Source: Pseudopedobacter saltans DSM 12145
GTDB lineage: Bacteria > Bacteroidota > Bacteroidia > Sphingobacteriales > Sphingobacteriaceae
Direction of reading: 5' to 3'
DNA: 64,000 bases
Assembly (NCBI RefSeq): GCF_000190735.1
Contig: NC_015177.1
Span: 3,534,001-3,598,000 of the forward strand
Shown: one piece after another, positions 24,600-33,640 of the stretch
Numbering within the stretch: the stretch's first letter is position 1
Layout: each line of letters begins with the position of its first letter
Notes under the pieces: model-generated
The model's database searches: none
Told to the model about the DNA's origin: nothing
The model's input: only the letters and a program-made list of their open reading frames with translations
Position numbers and translations under genes: made by a program

Positions 24600-26168
24600 T
24601 TATTTTTCTTCTCCATTCTCATTCGCCATTTTTCCTTCAGGGAGTTTTTCATCCGTTCCCTTCAAATAACTTGGCAATTCCATTCCTGCCATATTAAACA
24701 AATCATTTAATGGCGGTACAGACTGCATCATTCCTGAAATAAAATTTGCAGTTGATGTTTTTCCGTTACCATTTCCGTTTTGCCCATCCCAAACAGTAAT
24801 CTTATCTATTTTAATATTTTTCACCGCTTCTACCTGAGTCTTTACCAATTCGGGCAATTTATCCGCTATCAGGAAGGTAATAGCCTGTTTAGGATCTCCT
24901 CCTGCAGATTCCACAATTCTTTGATAACCTTCTGCCTGTTTAGTTAAAATTTCGTAAATACCTCTTGCTTCGGCATCCATTTTTGCAAAAATAGCATCTG
25001 CTTGTCCTTTCGCTTCCCTTCTTACTTTTTCTGCTTCTGCCTCGGCCTCTATAATTAATTTTTGCTTTTCAATTTCCGCTGGGACAACAATGTTCGCATT
25101 CTGAGAAGCTCTTTCTTTCTGTGCCCTTGCAATCTCCGCCTGTTGTTCTGCCAAATAAGCTTCTTCTAAAGCCTTTGCCTGTTGAACTTTCTCTGCGGCC
25201 ACAGCAACTCTGTTAGCTTCCGCCTCTTTTTCTCTTCTTAATGCGTCTGAAGCAGCAATAGTAATTTTTGAATTGTTTTCCCCTTCAACTGCAGAAGCAT
25301 TATTAGATGCTATTTTTATACGCGTATCTCTATTTGTTTCTGCTACTTTAATATTCGTATCTCTTTCCGCTTCTGCTTTTCCTATGGCTTCCTCTTTTTT
25401 TGCCGATGCAATCAATACTTCTCTATCTTTTACGGCGCTTGCAATTTGAGTATCTCTATCTCTCTGTGTTTCTGCGATTCTAATATCTTTATCTCTATCT
25501 GCTTCAGCTTTACCAATCTCTCCGTATCTTTCTTGCTCAGCAACACTTTTCTTAGCGTCATTTATCGCCTTCGCTGCTGCCTCTTTCCCTAAAGCTTCAA
25601 TATATCCAGATTCATCTCTTAAATCCGTAACATTTACATTAATAAGTTTTAGCCCTATTTTCTTAATCTCGTTATCGACGTTATTAGCAACGTTAGTTAA
25701 GAATTTATCTCTATCTGCGTTGATTTCCTCGATATCCATTGTAGCAATAACCAACCTCAATTGTCCGAAAAGCAAATCTTTAACCAATTCCTGGATATTT
25801 TGCATAGGTAATCCTAATAGCCTTTCCGCTGCATTACTCATTACTTCGGGATCTGTTGAGATCCCCACTGTAAAACGACATGGGACATCTACACGAATAT
25901 TTTGTTTGGACAAAGCATTTGTCAAATTGGCCTCGATAGACATAGGCTTTAAATCCAGAAATGCAAAATCCTGAAAAACTGGCCAAATAAAAGCAGCTCC
26001 ACCATGTATACAGCGAGCGGTGGAAATACCACCTTCTTTATTTTTTCCGGTGCGACCATAGATAACAAGAATTTTGTCGGAAGGACATCTTTTGTATCGT
26101 GACAAAATAGCTGCCACAGTTACAAATAAAACTACAGCAAGGACAACAATAAGTATTAATGGATTCAT
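24600..26168 (-). CDS. Flotillin-family SPFH protein
   Basis: A 522-residue flotillin/YqiK-type protein. An N-terminal membrane helix (about 3-22) is followed by the SPFH/band-7 domain (about 28-200; GGAAFIWPVFQDFAFLDLKP, VPCRFTVGISTDPEVMSNA) and a long Ala/Glu-rich coiled coil with repeated EAxRDxxI units (about 205-400). The C-terminus is Gly/Asn-rich then charged. Flotillins form oligomeric membrane microdomain scaffolds. It is 24 bases downstream of an NfeD-like gene, the standard bacterial pairing. Confidence 0.93.
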   Translation of the reverse strand: MNPLILIVVLAVVLFVTVAAILSRYKRCPSDKILVIYGRTGKNKEGGISTARCIHGGAAFIWPVFQDFAFLDLKPMSIEANLTNALSKQNIRVDVPCRFTVGISTDPEVMSNAAERLLGLPMQNIQELVKDLLFGQLRLVIATMDIEEINADRDKFLTNVANNVDNEIKKIGLKLINVNVTDLRDESGYIEALGKEAAAKAINDAKKSVAEQERYGEIGKAEADRDKDIRIAETQRDRDTQIASAVKDREVLIASAKKEEAIGKAEAERDTNIKVAETNRDTRIKIASNNASAVEGENNSKITIAASDALRREKEAEANRVAVAAEKVQQAKALEEAYLAEQQAEIARAQKERASQNANIVVPAEIEKQKLIIEAEAEAEKVRREAKGQADAIFAKMDAEARGIYEILTKQAEGYQRIVESAGGDPKQAITFLIADKLPELVKTQVEAVKNIKIDKITVWDGQNGNGNGKTSTANFISGMMQSVPPLNDLFNMAGMELPSYLKGTDEKLPEGKMANENGEEK

Positions 26169-26192
26169 ATAAAAAAATGGTTTAGTTTATAA

Positions 26193-26768
26193 TTAAGCTG
26201 AAATTACCAGTAATATATTATTCTGACTAACATCTACTACTTTTACGTAATTTCCTGATGGAATACTTTCTCCTAAGGTTATGGCGTCTAGCTCACGCAA
26301 CGTTCCCTGAATATTTATGTGGACTTTTCCGGTACCGGATTTCTTTGCGGGAATAGTTAAATAAACTTGTGCTGTTCGGTTAATAGAATTTCTAATATCC
26401 ATATTACCTGACTGAGCGAATTTATTCATAGATATAAAAATGTACATTACCGCTGCAACCAATAAACAACCAACTGCAATCCCCAGAAGTATTAATATAC
26501 CCTGGTTTTCTATAATGCTTTTAAACGATATTATCGCCCAACCAAAGCCCAATAAAAAATTAATAAAATTTCTAAATGTAAATAACTGAAAGGGAACATG
26601 TCCAACATCAGAATCCAAATCTCCATCGAAATCTACATTCAAATCATCATTAGAATCCATACCCAAAAAGGTAAACACCATTTGGATAATAAACACCACA
26701 GACACAGGTACAGTAATTATCCAGATAACTTTATCAAATACTTCTAAAGCATTCCACCATTCATTCAT
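26193..26768 (-). CDS. NfeD-like membrane protein with OB-fold domain (flotillin partner)
   Basis: A 191-residue protein with an N-terminal helix (about 13-35), an acidic stretch (DSNDDLNVDFDGDLDSD, about 38-54), a further hydrophobic region with probably two helices (about 66-112), and a C-terminal OB-fold (about 128-190: NRTAQVYLTIPAKKSGTGKV, GESIPSGNYVKVVDV). NfeD proteins pair with stomatin or flotillin; the next gene is a flotillin. The acidic run could bind cations, which is a guess. Confidence 0.85.
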   Translation of the reverse strand: MNEWWNALEVFDKVIWIITVPVSVVFIIQMVFTFLGMDSNDDLNVDFDGDLDSDVGHVPFQLFTFRNFINFLLGFGWAIISFKSIIENQGILILLGIAVGCLLVAAVMYIFISMNKFAQSGNMDIRNSINRTAQVYLTIPAKKSGTGKVHINIQGTLRELDAITLGESIPSGNYVKVVDVSQNNILLVISA

Positions 26769-26831
26769 GATAGTTAGATTAACTTTTTTCGATTAAGTTA
26801 CATAAAAAAATATTTTTATTTATTCTTACAA

Positions 26832-28208
26832 TTAATCTTCTAACAATTTATCGTCGATCATTTTTGAGGTTTTAGCACCCAATTTTCTTATATTTTCAGC
26901 TCTTGAAACCAGATTTCCTGTACCAGAGGTTAACTTATTCATGGCATCACTATATGCTTTTTGCGATTTATCTATACTATCGCCTATCTTATTCATATCA
27001 TTTACAAAGCCAACAAACTTATCATATAGTGCTCCAGCTTTAGTAGCAATTTCTATAGCATTTTTTGTTTGTTGTTCTTGTTTCCAAATAGAAGCAACCG
27101 TTTTTAAAGTAGCCAATAGGGTGGATGGTGTTACGATGACCACTTTTCTGTTCCAGGCAAAATCAAATAAATCTCTATCTGCCTGCACTGCTATAGCAAA
27201 AGAAGATTCTATTGGAACAAATAACAATACAAATTCAGGAGAATTTATTTGATATAAATCATGATAATTTTTAGCACCCAAACCCTGTATATGATTTTTT
27301 ATTGAAGATATATGCTGCTTCAAATATCCTTCTCTTTCTTCTTCCTCAGCATTTATTAAACGTTCGTAAGCTATTAATGAAACTTTAGAATCTATAACAA
27401 TGTGTTTGCTTTCGGGTAGATTCAAAATTACGTCTGGTAATAATCTGGTACCCTCTTCAGTTGCAAAGCTACTTTGTTTATTATAGTTTATGCCTTCTAA
27501 TAGTCCAGATCCTTCCAGAAGTCTATCCAACACCATTTCACCCCAATTACCTTGTCTTTTATTATCTCCTTTTAATGCTTTTGTTAAATTATTGGCATCA
27601 TCCTGAATTAATTTGGTTTGTTTAACCAGTTCATCAATAGCGCCTTTTAAGGTAAAACGTTCCGCAGATTCTATTTTATAACTTTGCTCTATTTTTTGTT
27701 CGAAAGCCTTGATATTCTCTTTTAAAGGATTTAATAGGATATCGAGATTAGTTTTATTGACTTCGGTAAATTCGCTGGTTTTCTGTTTGAGAATCTGATT
27801 GGCAATATTTTCAAATTCGACCTTAAATTTCTGCTGAAGGTTATCTATATATTGTTTCTGTTCCTCTATTTTCTGTTTCTCTGCAATAAGATTAGCAGTA
27901 ACAGTACTATTTTTTTGTTTCTCCTGATTAAGAGATTCCAGTATTTCAAGTTTCTCTTCTTCTAATCTGTTAATCCTTCCCAAAAGTTTAAATTCGCTAT
28001 CCTGCTTTTCCTCTCTTATCAAATCGTTAATTCTGGCAGCTTCGGATTGTGCATTTTTTAAATTTTGTTCGGCTACTGCAAGAGCTATTTTTAACCTTTC
28101 ATTATCTATTAAAAGTTCATTCTTACCCGAAGCATTTTTTGGTCTTTTTATAAAAAGAAAAACAGATAGACATAAAATACAAAGCGAGACAATTAGTAGA
28201 AGTTCCAT
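26832..28208 (-). CDS. rmuC: RmuC-family DNA recombination protein
   Basis: A 458-residue protein with an N-terminal membrane helix (about 2-20), a long coiled coil (30-150) and the RmuC nuclease-like domain (about 190-400): GDNKRQGNWGEMVLDRLLEGSGL, LPDVILNLPESKHIVIDSKVSL and FVPIESSFAIAVQADRDLF. RmuC limits inversions at short inverted repeats in E. coli; its enzyme activity is inferred from the fold. The ATG is directly preceded by two tandem ATTTGCAAAT palindromes. Confidence 0.93.
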   Translation of the reverse strand: MELLLIVSLCILCLSVFLFIKRPKNASGKNELLIDNERLKIALAVAEQNLKNAQSEAARINDLIREEKQDSEFKLLGRINRLEEEKLEILESLNQEKQKNSTVTANLIAEKQKIEEQKQYIDNLQQKFKVEFENIANQILKQKTSEFTEVNKTNLDILLNPLKENIKAFEQKIEQSYKIESAERFTLKGAIDELVKQTKLIQDDANNLTKALKGDNKRQGNWGEMVLDRLLEGSGLLEGINYNKQSSFATEEGTRLLPDVILNLPESKHIVIDSKVSLIAYERLINAEEEEREGYLKQHISSIKNHIQGLGAKNYHDLYQINSPEFVLLFVPIESSFAIAVQADRDLFDFAWNRKVVIVTPSTLLATLKTVASIWKQEQQTKNAIEIATKAGALYDKFVGFVNDMNKIGDSIDKSQKAYSDAMNKLTSGTGNLVSRAENIRKLGAKTSKMIDDKLLED

Positions 28209-28233
28209 ATTTGCAAATTAACGATTTGCAAAT
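28209..28233 (-). promoter_or_regulatory. Two tandem ATTTGCAAAT palindromes before rmuC
   Basis: Identical perfect 10-base palindromes at 28209-28218 and 28224-28233, five bases apart, the first touching the rmuC ATG. The 15-base period and position suggest a cooperative regulator site at the promoter. I saw no other copy in the window. Confidence 0.5.
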
Positions 28234-28240
28234 GTCTTAT

Positions 28241-28273
28241 AAAAACAAAACCGAGCCCTGTTAGGAAACCCGG
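28241..28273 (-). terminator. Possible terminator of the small barrel gene
   Basis: Minus strand: CCGGG (28269-28273) can pair with CTCGG (28251-28255) including one G-T pair, followed by TTTTGTTTT. The stem is short, so the call is weak. Confidence 0.4.
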
Positions 28274-28298
28274 CTATTTTCTATCTATTAGGGTATTT

Positions 28299-28835
28299 TT
28301 AAAATGCAAATCCGAATGTTATTCCTGTGCGAATACCGAATCCATCTATCGCGTTATTTATCTCAGGTTCATTACTTCCATCATCGGCTTTCACTTTTCC
28401 AGAATTGAAACTTGGACCAAAGAAAATATCCAATGTAAATGCACTGCTGTAAACCCATTGTCTTCCTATCAATACACCACCACCAAAAGAAGAATAAGAA
28501 CCTTTTGCTGCACTTTCTTCATCCTTTAGTCTATAATCCTGATATCTTACGAAAGCAGCAGTATAAAGCCCATTTATAGCATTTTGTTTTGGATAGAATC
28601 GAAATTCCGGAGTTAATGCAAGTCCGGTAAATTTAGTATCTGAAATTTTCATTCCTGTATAAGCTGCGCCTAACTGTACCGAAGTTTTTTCGGATAATTT
28701 ATGCTCATAAAAGATAGACCCGGTCCTTAATAATGCACTTAACGGATTGATTTTAATCGTGTTATTTTCGATTTGAGCAAAGCCTTTAAAATAAGAAGCT
28801 GTAATTAATACAGCAATAAGTAATAGTTTTCTCAT
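28299..28835 (-). CDS. Small outer-membrane beta-barrel protein
   Basis: A 178-residue exported protein with a signal peptide (hydrophobic 4-18, GFAQ cleavage). The mature part has alternating strands: TIKINPLSALLRTGSIFYEHKL, SVQLGAAYTGMKI, LALTPEFRFYP, GVLIGRQWVY, and a terminal GIRTGITFGFAF ending in phenylalanine, the classical sorting signal of barrels. It resembles DUF3575-like barrels, about eight strands. No ligand or role is evident. An 8-base-arm inverted repeat lies upstream. Confidence 0.75.
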   Translation of the reverse strand: MRKLLLIAVLITASYFKGFAQIENNTIKINPLSALLRTGSIFYEHKLSEKTSVQLGAAYTGMKISDTKFTGLALTPEFRFYPKQNAINGLYTAAFVRYQDYRLKDEESAAKGSYSSFGGGVLIGRQWVYSSAFTLDIFFGPSFNSGKVKADDGSNEPEINNAIDGFGIRTGITFGFAF

Positions 28836-28859
28836 TGTTTAAGTTTAATAATTTATTAC

Positions 28860-28882
28860 CATTACGAAAGGCTGTCGTAATG
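28860..28882 (-). promoter_or_regulatory. Inverted repeat upstream of the small barrel gene
   Basis: CATTACGA-AAGGCTG-TCGTAATG: perfect eight-base arms around seven bases, 24 bases before the barrel gene ATG. A regulator site is possible; it might also be part of the aspS 3' region. Confidence 0.4.
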
Positions 28883-28888
28883 TGATAC

Positions 28889-28919
28889 AAAAAGAGCACT
28901 TCTTATCAATGCTCTTTTT
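28889..28919 (-). terminator. Intrinsic terminator of aspS
   Basis: AAAAAGAGCA (28889-28898) pairs with TGCTCTTTTT (28910-28919), loop of eleven; the T-rich arm follows on the minus strand. It lies 17 bases past the aspS stop. Confidence 0.85.
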
Positions 28920-28935
28920 ATTATCTTTTAAATTA

Positions 28936-30684
28936 TTAAACCGTTGTCTTTATACTCAATTCTTCTTTTTGCTTTTCATCTATAGTCGAAGGTGCATCTA
29001 TCATCACATCTCTTCCGGAATTATTTTTAGGAAAAGCGATAACATCACGGATTGTATCTAAACCTGCAAAAATAGATACCAATCTGTCAAAACCGAAAGC
29101 GATACCACCATGCGGAGGAGCACCATATTCAAATGCATCCATCAAGAATCCAAATTGCTTTTGTGCTTCTTCAGGTGTAAATCCTAAATGTTTAAACATT
29201 AAAGATTGCAGTTCTCTGTTGTGAATACGGATAGATCCACCACCTATTTCAGTTCCGTTAATTACCAAATCATAAGCATTTGCTCTAACTGCGCCGGGAT
29301 CTGTATCTAATTTTGCAATATCTTCGGGTTTAGGAGATGTAAAAGGATGGTGCATTGCATGATAGCGCGCTGTTTCTTCGTCCCATTCCAGCAAAGGAAA
29401 ATCCACAACCCAAAGTGGAGCAAATTTATTTCTATCTCTTAAACCTAAACGGTTGCCCATTTCTAAGCGTAACTCGTTCAGTTGCTTGCGAACTTTGTCT
29501 TTATTTTGACCTGCTAATACCAAAACTAAATCTCCAGGTTCAGTTTGGAAAGCTTCAGACCATTTTTTCAATTCATCCTCATTAAAGAATTTGTCTACAG
29601 AAGATTTTAATGATCCGTCATCGTTATGACGCATATAAATCATTCCAGTAGCCCCAATTTGAGGTCTTTTTATGAAATCAGTTAATTCATCTAATTGTTT
29701 ACGTGTATAAGAAGCACTGGCTTTAGCATTGATACCTATTGCAATATCCGCATTATCAAAAACGGGGAAACCTTTTCCTTTACCAATTTCTGTGATATCT
29801 ACAAACTCCATCCCAAAACGCGTGTCTGGTTTATCAGAACCGTATAAACGCATTGCTTCGTCATAAGACATTCTTGGAAATTCGGCTATATCTAACCCTT
29901 TTACCGTTTTGAACATGTGACGAGTCAAACCTTCAAATAGATTTAAAATATCCTCTTGTTCTATAAAAGACATTTCACAGTCTATTTGCGTAAATTCAGG
30001 TTGACGATCTGCTCTTAGATCTTCATCCCTAAAACATTTTACAATTTGAAAATATCTGTCAAAACCAGATACCATTAATAATTGCTTAAATGTTTGCGGA
30101 GACTGAGGCAATGCATAAAATTCTCCCGGATTCATACGACTTGGCACCACAAAATCTCTGGCACCTTCTGGTGTAGATTTTATTAAATAAGGGGTTTCAA
30201 CTTCAATAAAATCTTGTGAATCTAAATATTTTCTAATTTCCTGAGCCATTTTATGGCGCAAAACCAAATTGCTACGTACTGGATTTCTTCTTAAATCCAG
30301 ATAACGGTATTTCATCCTTAAATCATCACCGCCATCTGTTTCATCTTCGATTAAAAATGGAGGTAATTTGGCTGCATTTAAAACTTCAAGCCTAGAAACT
30401 TTTATTTCAATATCGCCCGTGGGCATTTTAGGGTTTTTATTTGTTCTTTCTATTACAGTTCCTATAACTTTAATTACGAATTCTCTTCCTAAATCCCTAG
30501 CTGTGGCTCTTAACTCTGCATCATCATCTGCATTGAAAACCAATTGTGTGATTCCATATCTGTCCCTAACATCTATGAAAGTCATTCCTCCCAGATCCCG
30601 GGATTTTTGTACCCAACCACTTAATATTACTTCCTTACCTAAATCAGCTATGGTTAATTCGCCACAAGTATGAGTTCTATGCAT
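28936..30684 (-). CDS. aspS: Aspartate--tRNA ligase
   Basis: A 582-residue class II synthetase of the bacterial type. An N-terminal anticodon-binding OB fold ([20 protein letters not shown], about 8-105) is followed by motif 2 ([18 protein letters not shown]), the bacterial GAD insertion (about 275-410) and motif 3 [15 protein letters not shown] near residue 535. The normal bacterial length is about 590. The [10 protein letters not shown] start is standard. A TATCTTCG box, one base off consensus, lies in a GAAGAT/ATCTTC dyad upstream of the start (30711-30727). Confidence 0.97.
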   Translation of the reverse strand: MHRTHTCGELTIADLGKEVILSGWVQKSRDLGGMTFIDVRDRYGITQLVFNADDDAELRATARDLGREFVIKVIGTVIERTNKNPKMPTGDIEIKVSRLEVLNAAKLPPFLIEDETDGGDDLRMKYRYLDLRRNPVRSNLVLRHKMAQEIRKYLDSQDFIEVETPYLIKSTPEGARDFVVPSRMNPGEFYALPQSPQTFKQLLMVSGFDRYFQIVKCFRDEDLRADRQPEFTQIDCEMSFIEQEDILNLFEGLTRHMFKTVKGLDIAEFPRMSYDEAMRLYGSDKPDTRFGMEFVDITEIGKGKGFPVFDNADIAIGINAKASASYTRKQLDELTDFIKRPQIGATGMIYMRHNDDGSLKSSVDKFFNEDELKKWSEAFQTEPGDLVLVLAGQNKDKVRKQLNELRLEMGNRLGLRDRNKFAPLWVVDFPLLEWDEETARYHAMHHPFTSPKPEDIAKLDTDPGAVRANAYDLVINGTEIGGGSIRIHNRELQSLMFKHLGFTPEEAQKQFGFLMDAFEYGAPPHGGIAFGFDRLVSIFAGLDTIRDVIAFPKNNSGRDVMIDAPSTIDEKQKEELSIKTTV

Positions 30685-30764
30685 TATTTTTTGCTATTTT
30701 TTACGGATACGAAGATAAAAAATCTTCTTTTTTATTATTCTATTTGCTTACTTAAAATCGGGGG

Positions 30765-31301
30765 TTAAACCTTTATTCTATAGATATTTTTAGTATTTCT
30801 ACCTATACCGTTATAATCTAGACCATAACCGACTACAAAATCATTTGTTATTTCAAAACCTATATAAGCGATTTCATCTATTTTCTTCTGCAAGGCATCT
30901 GGTTTTAATAGTAAAGAAGCTACTTTTATAGATGCGGGACTTTTTGTTTTCAACTTATTGATAAGATATTCTAATGTATTTCCGGTATCTACTATATCTT
31001 CGATAAGGATAATATCTCTATTTTCGATATCAATACTTAATCCCAGTTCTTCCTTTACTTCTCCAGTACTTTGCATATCCCGATAAGAAGATACTTTAAT
31101 AAAATCCGCTTCACATGATATTTCTATCTGCTTCATCAAATCTGCCATGAACATGAAACTTCCGTTTAAAACACCAATAATGATTGGAACCTTATTTTCG
31201 TAATCTACATTAATCTGTATGGCCAACACCCTGATTCTTTTTTCTATCAAATCATAATCTATAAAAGACTCGAATGTTTTGTCGTCTATCGTAAGTTCCA
31301 T
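30765..31301 (-). CDS. hpt: Hypoxanthine phosphoribosyltransferase
   Basis: A 178-residue purine salvage enzyme that makes IMP or GMP from the base and PRPP. The PRPP loop is IILIEDIVDTGNTL (97-110); GVLNGSFMFMADLM (43-56) is the second conserved block and the end KNxYR-like FVVGYGLDYNG is typical. Its ATG overlaps the stop of the upstream ion-channel gene by one base (TAATG), so translation is likely coupled. Confidence 0.95.
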   Translation of the reverse strand: MELTIDDKTFESFIDYDLIEKRIRVLAIQINVDYENKVPIIIGVLNGSFMFMADLMKQIEISCEADFIKVSSYRDMQSTGEVKEELGLSIDIENRDIILIEDIVDTGNTLEYLINKLKTKSPASIKVASLLLKPDALQKKIDEIAYIGFEITNDFVVGYGLDYNGIGRNTKNIYRIKV

Positions 31302-32140
31302 TATTCTATAATATTTACCGGTTTGCCACAGTTTCTACAATAATTATCCATAGCATCTATTACGTGTTTACAGTGTTTGCAAGTTATGTTATGTTTTCTG
31401 TTTTTTGCCAATTCTACCGTAACAATGCCAGTAGGAACCGCAATTATTGCATAACCGCTTAGCATAATTATCGAAGCTAAAAATTTCCCAAAGTAGGTCA
31501 TCGGCACAATATCACCAAAGCCAACTGTTGTGATAGTTACAATTCCCCAATAAATACTTGCAGGAATACTACTAAAACCGGGATTATCGTGTTCTATTAC
31601 ATACATCACGGTACCAATAATCACCACAAAAATAAATATGAAAGTAATGAAAACCAGTATTTTGTATATACTTTTACGTAAGGCTATCAATAAAACTTTT
31701 CCTTCTCTTGTAAAATTAAATAGCCTTAATATTCTGAAAACTCTGAGTAGACGAAGTACCCTGATGACTAAAAGATAATGATAACTTAAAACAAATAAAC
31801 TCAGATAGGTAGGGAGGATAGACAGCAAATCTATAATTCCCCAAAAACTAAATATGTACTTGCGTCTTTTCTTGGACGAATAGATTCTAAGTATATACTC
31901 AAAAGTAAATAGTAATGTAAAAACCCAATCTATTACATAAAAGAGATTTGGATGATGATGTCCGATTTCTGGCATACTCTCCAAAATCACCAGAATTACA
32001 CTCAACAATATCGCCCACAGCAGTATAATATCAAATTTCTTACCTGCCGGAGTATCAGAATTGAATATGACAGTATGTAACCGCTTTTTGTCTAAATAAT
32101 AGTTGATAAGATGCTTTATTCCCGAAATAATCCTTTTCAT
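31301..32140 (-). CDS. Voltage-gated potassium channel with C-terminal zinc ribbon
   Basis: A 279-residue six-helix channel. S1-S3 lie at about 37-120. S4 (VIRVLRLLRVFRILRL) has Arg at 127, 130, 133, 136 and 139, the every-third-residue voltage sensor. The pore has TVGFGD (205-210), a K+ filter, followed by the last helix (to about 245). The short cytosolic tail carries C254-x2-C257 and C268-x2-C271, a zinc-ribbon-like motif that could sense zinc or redox state. It is co-transcribed and translationally coupled with hpt. An exact TATATTTG box lies 17 bases upstream. Confidence 0.93.
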   Translation of the reverse strand: MKRIISGIKHLINYYLDKKRLHTVIFNSDTPAGKKFDIILLWAILLSVILVILESMPEIGHHHPNLFYVIDWVFTLLFTFEYILRIYSSKKRRKYIFSFWGIIDLLSILPTYLSLFVLSYHYLLVIRVLRLLRVFRILRLFNFTREGKVLLIALRKSIYKILVFITFIFIFVVIIGTVMYVIEHDNPGFSSIPASIYWGIVTITTVGFGDIVPMTYFGKFLASIIMLSGYAIIAVPTGIVTVELAKNRKHNITCKHCKHVIDAMDNYCRNCGKPVNIIE

Positions 32141-32156
32141 AAGTCGATACGGTGGT

Positions 32157-32164
32157 CAAATATA
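32157..32164 (-). promoter_or_regulatory. -7 box of the channel-hpt operon
   Basis: TATATTTG on the minus strand is an exact TAnnTTTG, 16 bases from the channel ATG. No clear -33 element. Confidence 0.5.
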
Positions 32165-32220
32165 AAACTAATGAAATTGTCACTTATAAAAGATTAAAAA
32201 AGATAATACTGTTTAATTGA

Positions 32221-32228
32221 TATCTTTG
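32221..32228 (+). promoter_or_regulatory. -7 box of the M16 peptidase gene
   Basis: TATCTTTG, exact TAnnTTTG, eight bases before the ATG at 32237, implying a leader of only two or three bases. Confidence 0.55.
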
Positions 32229-32236
32229 CAACAGAG

Positions 32237-33469
32237 ATGGATCACGAAATATACACCTTAAAAAATGGTATCAGAATACTATTTAAATATGCAAATTCTC
32301 CCATATCTCATTGTTGCCTGATTATTAACTCGGGGTCAAGAGACGAGAAAGAAAATCAGGTTGGTTTAGCTCATTTCATAGAACATTTATTTTTCAAGGG
32401 GACAGAAACAAGAAATACTACCAAAATTTTAAACCGACTGGAACTTGTTGGTGCCGATCTGAACGCTTATACTACTAAAGAATACACTTGCATACATAGT
32501 TCTTTTTTAAATGAATATTTAAACCGAACAATAGATCTATTATGTGATATTACTTTTCATTCAATTTTCCCTGAAGAAGAAATAAAAAAGGAAAAAAACG
32601 TAATTATAGACGAGATTCTGAGTTATGAAGATCAGCCGGAAGAAGCTATAGCCGATGATTTTGAGGCTTTGCTTTTTAAAGGAAATGCACTAGGCGAAAA
32701 TATTTTAGGAACTAAAGAATCTGTAGAAGTTTTTTTGAAGAAAGATGTTCTGGACTTTATCTCAAGCAATTACAATACACATGAAATTGTTTTTGCGGTA
32801 ACCGGAAACTACAGAACTTCTAAGGTATTTAAGTTAGCAGAGAAGTACTTAACAGATATTCCTGAAAATACTACTGCTAAAAATAGAAAAACACCAATCA
32901 GAAAAACAAGAGAGGAGATTATAAGCATAAAACCAATTAGTCAAACACATACTATAATTGGAGGAAATGCATACTCTTTTTTTGATAATAAAAAATATGG
33001 CCTTTCTCTTTTAAATAATCTTTTAGGTGGAAGTTGTATGAGCTCCAGGCTAAATATGGAAATAAGAGAAAAATATGGAATTGCTTATACGGTTGAATCC
33101 AGTTATACTCCTTTGTCTGACACCGGCATTTTCTCCATATATTTTGGTACAGACGAAGAAAAAGCAGTTAAGGCTACCAAATTAGTACACAAAGAACTTA
33201 AAAAATTACGAGACCATAAATTAGGTTCTTTACAACTCCAACAGGCAAAAAAACGATTTATTGGACAAATAGCACTGGGAGAGGAAAACCGAATGTCTGT
33301 TCTTATTTCTATGGCAAAAAGTCTTTTAGATTTTAATCATATTGATTCATTGGAGGATCTTTTCCGAAATATAAATGCAGTTACTGAAACAGAACTTTTA
33401 GAGATATCGAATGAAATATTCGATACAGATTATTTGAGTAGTTTAAACTTTGTTCCAGAAAACGAGTAA
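32237..33469 (+). CDS. M16-family zinc metallopeptidase
   Basis: A 410-residue peptidase of the processing-peptidase type. The inverted zinc motif HxxEH is seen as H46-F-I-E49-H50, with the distal Glu in the KKEKNVIIDEILSYEDQPEE region (about 115-130). The C-terminal half carries GGSCMSSRLNMEIREKYGIAY, typical of M16B. No signal peptide, so probably cytosolic. The family degrades short peptides such as signal or presequences. It is monocistronic with an almost leaderless promoter. Confidence 0.94.
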   Translation: MDHEIYTLKNGIRILFKYANSPISHCCLIINSGSRDEKENQVGLAHFIEHLFFKGTETRNTTKILNRLELVGADLNAYTTKEYTCIHSSFLNEYLNRTIDLLCDITFHSIFPEEEIKKEKNVIIDEILSYEDQPEEAIADDFEALLFKGNALGENILGTKESVEVFLKKDVLDFISSNYNTHEIVFAVTGNYRTSKVFKLAEKYLTDIPENTTAKNRKTPIRKTREEIISIKPISQTHTIIGGNAYSFFDNKKYGLSLLNNLLGGSCMSSRLNMEIREKYGIAYTVESSYTPLSDTGIFSIYFGTDEEKAVKATKLVHKELKKLRDHKLGSLQLQQAKKRFIGQIALGEENRMSVLISMAKSLLDFNHIDSLEDLFRNINAVTETELLEISNEIFDTDYLSSLNFVPENE

Positions 33470-33581
33470 ATACTTTTGCAATAATTTAAGTTATTCCATC
33501 CTTCGTTCATCTTTCGTTATGAGCTTAGTCCTAGATGCTTTGGAGATATGTGAGGTTTTGGTGTATTTAGCATAGAACTTA

Positions 33582-33623
33582 AATAATTAAGACCGCTACC
33601 TGTAGATCACGATCTTAATTATT
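33582..33623. terminator. AT-rich inverted repeat downstream of thiL
   Basis: AATAATTAAGA (33582-33592) pairs with TCTTAATTATT (33613-33623), 11 bp, loop of twenty. It lies between the convergent M16 and thiL genes and may terminate one or both, though the T tracts are poor. Confidence 0.45.
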
Positions 33624-33640
33624 CCCTTAAATTCTAAATA

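Noticed and set aside
30700-30727. GAAGAT-AAAAA-ATCTTC followed by T as a terminator
   Set aside because: It points on the plus strand where no plus-strand gene ends; it more likely belongs to the aspS promoter region.
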